Below, piece by piece: positions 6,690-8,142 of a DNA stretch of 8,142 nt. Positions within the stretch are counted from its first letter, which is position 1. Each line of letters begins with the position of its first letter. Source of the stretch: Bacillota bacterium. Its GTDB lineage: Bacteria > Bacillota > Clostridia > Christensenellales > CAG-138. A model generated the notes under the pieces. The model searched no databases, was not told the DNA's origin, and was given only the letters and a program-made list of their open reading frames with translations. The position numbers and the translations under genes are program-made. The stretch spans positions 1 through 8,142 of the forward strand of contig JAEEYN010000064.1 in NCBI GenBank assembly GCA_016288175.1. Reading direction: 5' to 3'.

Positions 6690-6696
6690 CTCCTTA
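6690..6696 (-). promoter_or_regulatory. murF ribosome binding site overlapping the ddl stop codon
   Basis: On the - strand the ddl stop TAA (complement of 6694-6696) runs into GGAG, so AAGGAG of the murF ribosome binding site shares two bases with it. Only 10 bases separate the ddl stop from the murF start, which suggests translational coupling. Confidence 0.8.
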
Positions 6697-7728
6697 AACG
6701 CGTTCGGTCTTCATGCTCTCCGCGATGATCGTTTCGAGCAGCTCATTGAAACTCATGCCCGCGGCCGCCGCCTCTTGCGGAAGAAGGCTCGTCGGGGTCA
6801 TGCCGGGATAGGTGTTCGCTTCGAGGGCGTAGACGCCGGTATCGTCGACCATGAAATCGACGCGGGCATAGGCGGAAAGGCCGAGGGCTTTAAAGACGGC
6901 CATCGCGTTCTTCGCCATCTCGGCGGCAAGCGCGGGGCTGATCTCCGCGGGGCAAATCTCGAGCGTCGCACCGGGCTGATACTTGTTTTTATAGTCGTAG
7001 AAGCCTTCCTTCGGGATGATCTCAATCGCGGGAAGGACCTTGTCGCCAACGATGCCGACGGAAAATTCACGGCCCTTGATGTATTTTTCGACGATTACAA
7101 CATCCTCGAGCGCGGCAGCTTCCTCGAGGGCGGTGCGAAATTCCGCTTCATCATACGCGATCGAAACGCCGACGCTCGAACCGAGGCTCGCCGGCTTCAC
7201 AACGCAGGGATAGCCGAGCCACGCGCATTTCCTGACGGCTTCGTCAACGGATTCGCCGTGGAGGATGGCCTCCTCCGGCGTTGGGATATCATGGGCGTGA
7301 AAGACCATTTTGGAAAGGCTCTTGTTCATAGCGAGCAGGCAGCCCTGCACGCCGGAGCCGGTATAGCGTATGTTCAGAAGGTCGAAAGTCGCCTGCAGTT
7401 TTCCGTTTTCGCCCTCGTCGCCGTGCAGCGCGTTGAAGACGATATCCGACGCCTGACAGACGGCAAGCACGTTTTTGCCGAAAAAGCCCTCCGGACGGGC
7501 GAAATATTTCCGAACGTCGGGCGCGGTATCGCTGACCCTGTGCGCGGGGATCGGAAGCTGTTTTTTAAACGCTTCCTCCGCGCTGCAGTCGAGCTCGATG
7601 CCCTCGCAGGCGTCAATATAAACAACATCATGGCCGGCAGCACGCAGCGCCGACGCGACCTTCGCGCCGGTCGAGAGCGAAACATCGCGCTCTTTGCTTC
7701 TTCCGCCGCAGATAACAGCAATTTTCAT
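6694..7728 (-). CDS. ddl: D-alanine--D-alanine ligase
   Basis: Ddl is a cytoplasmic ATP-grasp enzyme that condenses two D-alanines, giving the dipeptide MurF attaches to the peptidoglycan precursor. The 344 residues carry the full motif set. These are GGRSKERDVSL with E13, HGDEGENG (102-109), YTGSGVQG (122-129), KPASLGSSVGVS (178-189), EKYIKGREFSVG (214-225) and the omega-loop YDYKNKY (244-250). R289 and D291 lie in ARVDF, E303 and N305 in the metal site, and PGMTPTSL at 308-315. Tyr250 matches the E. coli DdlB tyrosine associated with D-Ala specificity, so a D-lactate ligase is unlikely. MNK at 134-136 replaces the commoner MDK. The start at 7728 is chosen because MKIAVICGG is the family N-terminus and GAGAGG (complement of 7735-7740) lies 6 bases upstream; the longer frame to 7773 adds 15 residues without a binding site. 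It is first in the ddl-murF operon. Confidence 0.97.
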   Translation of the reverse strand: MKIAVICGGRSKERDVSLSTGAKVASALRAAGHDVVYIDACEGIELDCSAEEAFKKQLPIPAHRVSDTAPDVRKYFARPEGFFGKNVLAVCQASDIVFNALHGDEGENGKLQATFDLLNIRYTGSGVQGCLLAMNKSLSKMVFHAHDIPTPEEAILHGESVDEAVRKCAWLGYPCVVKPASLGSSVGVSIAYDEAEFRTALEEAAALEDVVIVEKYIKGREFSVGIVGDKVLPAIEIIPKEGFYDYKNKYQPGATLEICPAEISPALAAEMAKNAMAVFKALGLSAYARVDFMVDDTGVYALEANTYPGMTPTSLLPQEAAAAGMSFNELLETIIAESMKTERV

Positions 7729-7751
7729 AATAAACCTCTCGATCGCAGTCC

Positions 7752-7766
7752 CGGGCTTTCCGCCCG
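7752..7766 (-). other. Small hairpin in the ddl leader
   Basis: CGGGC (7752-7756) pairs with GCCCG (7762-7766) around a 5-base loop, about 24 bases before the ddl start. It lies inside the predicted leader of about 100 bases and leaves the ribosome binding site free. No T-box or riboswitch core is recognisable. It may be chance. Confidence 0.3.
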
Positions 7767-7835
7767 AAATCACGGTATTCCGTATTGCGCCGTCTTATGC
7801 TTCTTTTGCTTCGGATGCACAATAAATCATTACAG

Positions 7836-7863
7836 ATTATAGCATACTTTCGATTTTTTGCAA
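7836..7863 (-). promoter_or_regulatory. Promoter of the ddl-murF operon
   Basis: On the - strand a perfect TATAAT (complement of 7836-7841) is preceded by TGC, an extended -10. TTGCAA (7858-7863) lies 16 bases upstream as a 4-of-6 -35. The surrounding sequence is A/T-rich against a GC-rich background. Transcription would start near 7829, giving a leader of about 100 bases. Confidence 0.8.
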
Positions 7864-7896
7864 CAGATAAAAGAAGATTTTGCATTCTCTTTCGTG

Positions 7897-7902
7897 TATT
7901 AT
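7897..7902 (+). promoter_or_regulatory. Possible -10 element for the DUF1540 gene
   Basis: TATTAT lies about 68 bases before the DUF1540 start in the A/T-rich divergent region. No convincing -35 is seen at 16-18 bases upstream (the sequence there is AAGATT-like), and there is no TGn element. The call rests on one hexamer. Confidence 0.3.
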
Positions 7903-7969
7903 CCCACCCGTTTCCGGAAAAACTGATGGTATGCGGCACCGCCGCAAATAAACTCAAGGAGACCGAACC

Positions 7970-8142
7970 ATGTCCAAGGAAAAGATCGGCTGTCAGACCA
8001 TCGGCTGCCGCGTCACGAGCTGCCGCTACAATGACGGCGGATACTACTGCGAGCTTTCGCGCATCAGCGTCGAGCCCTGCACCGACAAGCCCTGCACCGG
8101 CAAACCGGAGGATGAAAGCCTCTGCGGAAGCTACAGCAGGAA
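7970..8142 (+). CDS. DUF1540 domain-containing cysteine-rich small protein; 3' end outside window
   Basis: The function of DUF1540 proteins is not established; they are small, cysteine-rich and probably metal-binding, and are common in Clostridia and Bacilli. The 57 visible residues hold seven cysteines (8, 13, 18, 27, 37, 42, 52). They follow the family pattern: CRVTSCRYNDGG, then YYCELSRISVEPC, then a Cys/Lys-rich loop and an LCGSY segment like the usual closing cysteine and aromatic. The length so far nearly equals one complete domain, so the gene probably ends soon after the window edge. AAGGAG (7956-7961) lies 8 bases before the ATG, which fixes the start. The gene is too short and truncated to appear as a complete open frame. 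It is divergent from ddl, with 241 bases between the two starts. Family assignment is fairly confident; no role in cell wall synthesis is implied by the neighbourhood. Confidence 0.82.
   Translation, partial: MSKEKIGCQTIGCRVTSCRYNDGGYYCELSRISVEPCTDKPCTGKPEDESLCGSYSR

Noticed and set aside
6532..7842. Long + strand open frame (436 codons) opposite murF and ddl
   Set aside because: It is antisense to two genes with complete enzyme motifs, has no family-like sequence or convincing ribosome binding site, and arises from the codon bias of GC-rich genes.
1..8142. tRNA, rRNA, CRISPR, insertion sequence, phage or defence genes
   Set aside because: Read on both strands, no such structures or protein motifs were recognised; nearly all sequence is covered by the listed genes and their short control regions.

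Overview
The window looks like a chromosomal housekeeping segment of a strict or near-strict anaerobe in the class Clostridia, of a moderately GC-rich kind such as Oscillospirales or a related gut lineage. This is an inference from gene content and style: a classical rubrerythrin, a DUF1540 protein, N-terminal zinc-ribbon membrane proteins, a ddl-murF pair, strong AAGGAGG-type ribosome binding sites, and a clear preference for C- or G-ending codons against A/T-rich promoters. No species is claimed.

Layout, left to right. (1) The 3' part of pnp (polynucleotide phosphorylase) on +, entering from outside the window. (2) A bidirectional terminator, then on - a large secreted PIG-L/LmbE-type deacetylase-like protein, with a signal peptide, a probable N-terminal beta-sandwich, a Pro/Glu/Thr-rich linker and a C-terminal membrane anchor. 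(3) A divergent promoter region, then rubrerythrin on + with its own promoter and terminator. (4) Two tandem paralogous genes on +, each coding for a four-cysteine zinc ribbon, a Pro-rich linker, one transmembrane helix and an extracytoplasmic domain. (5) A second bidirectional terminator, then the peptidoglycan precursor operon ddl-murF on -, driven by a clear extended -10 promoter. (6) A divergent DUF1540 gene on +, cut by the window end.

The genes form small transcription units rather than one system. ddl and murF work in sequence: Ddl makes D-Ala-D-Ala, and MurF joins it to the UDP-MurNAc-tripeptide. Rubrerythrin is a peroxide-detoxifying enzyme. PNPase works in RNA turnover. The two zinc-ribbon proteins and the PIG-L protein are envelope proteins of unknown role. 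Nothing here is a mobile element, CRISPR array, RNA gene, phage or defence system.

The points most worth a second look are the apparent loss of the catalytic aspartate in the PIG-L motif, the tandem zinc-ribbon membrane paralogues, and the shared extended -10 (TGn) architecture of the three best promoters.
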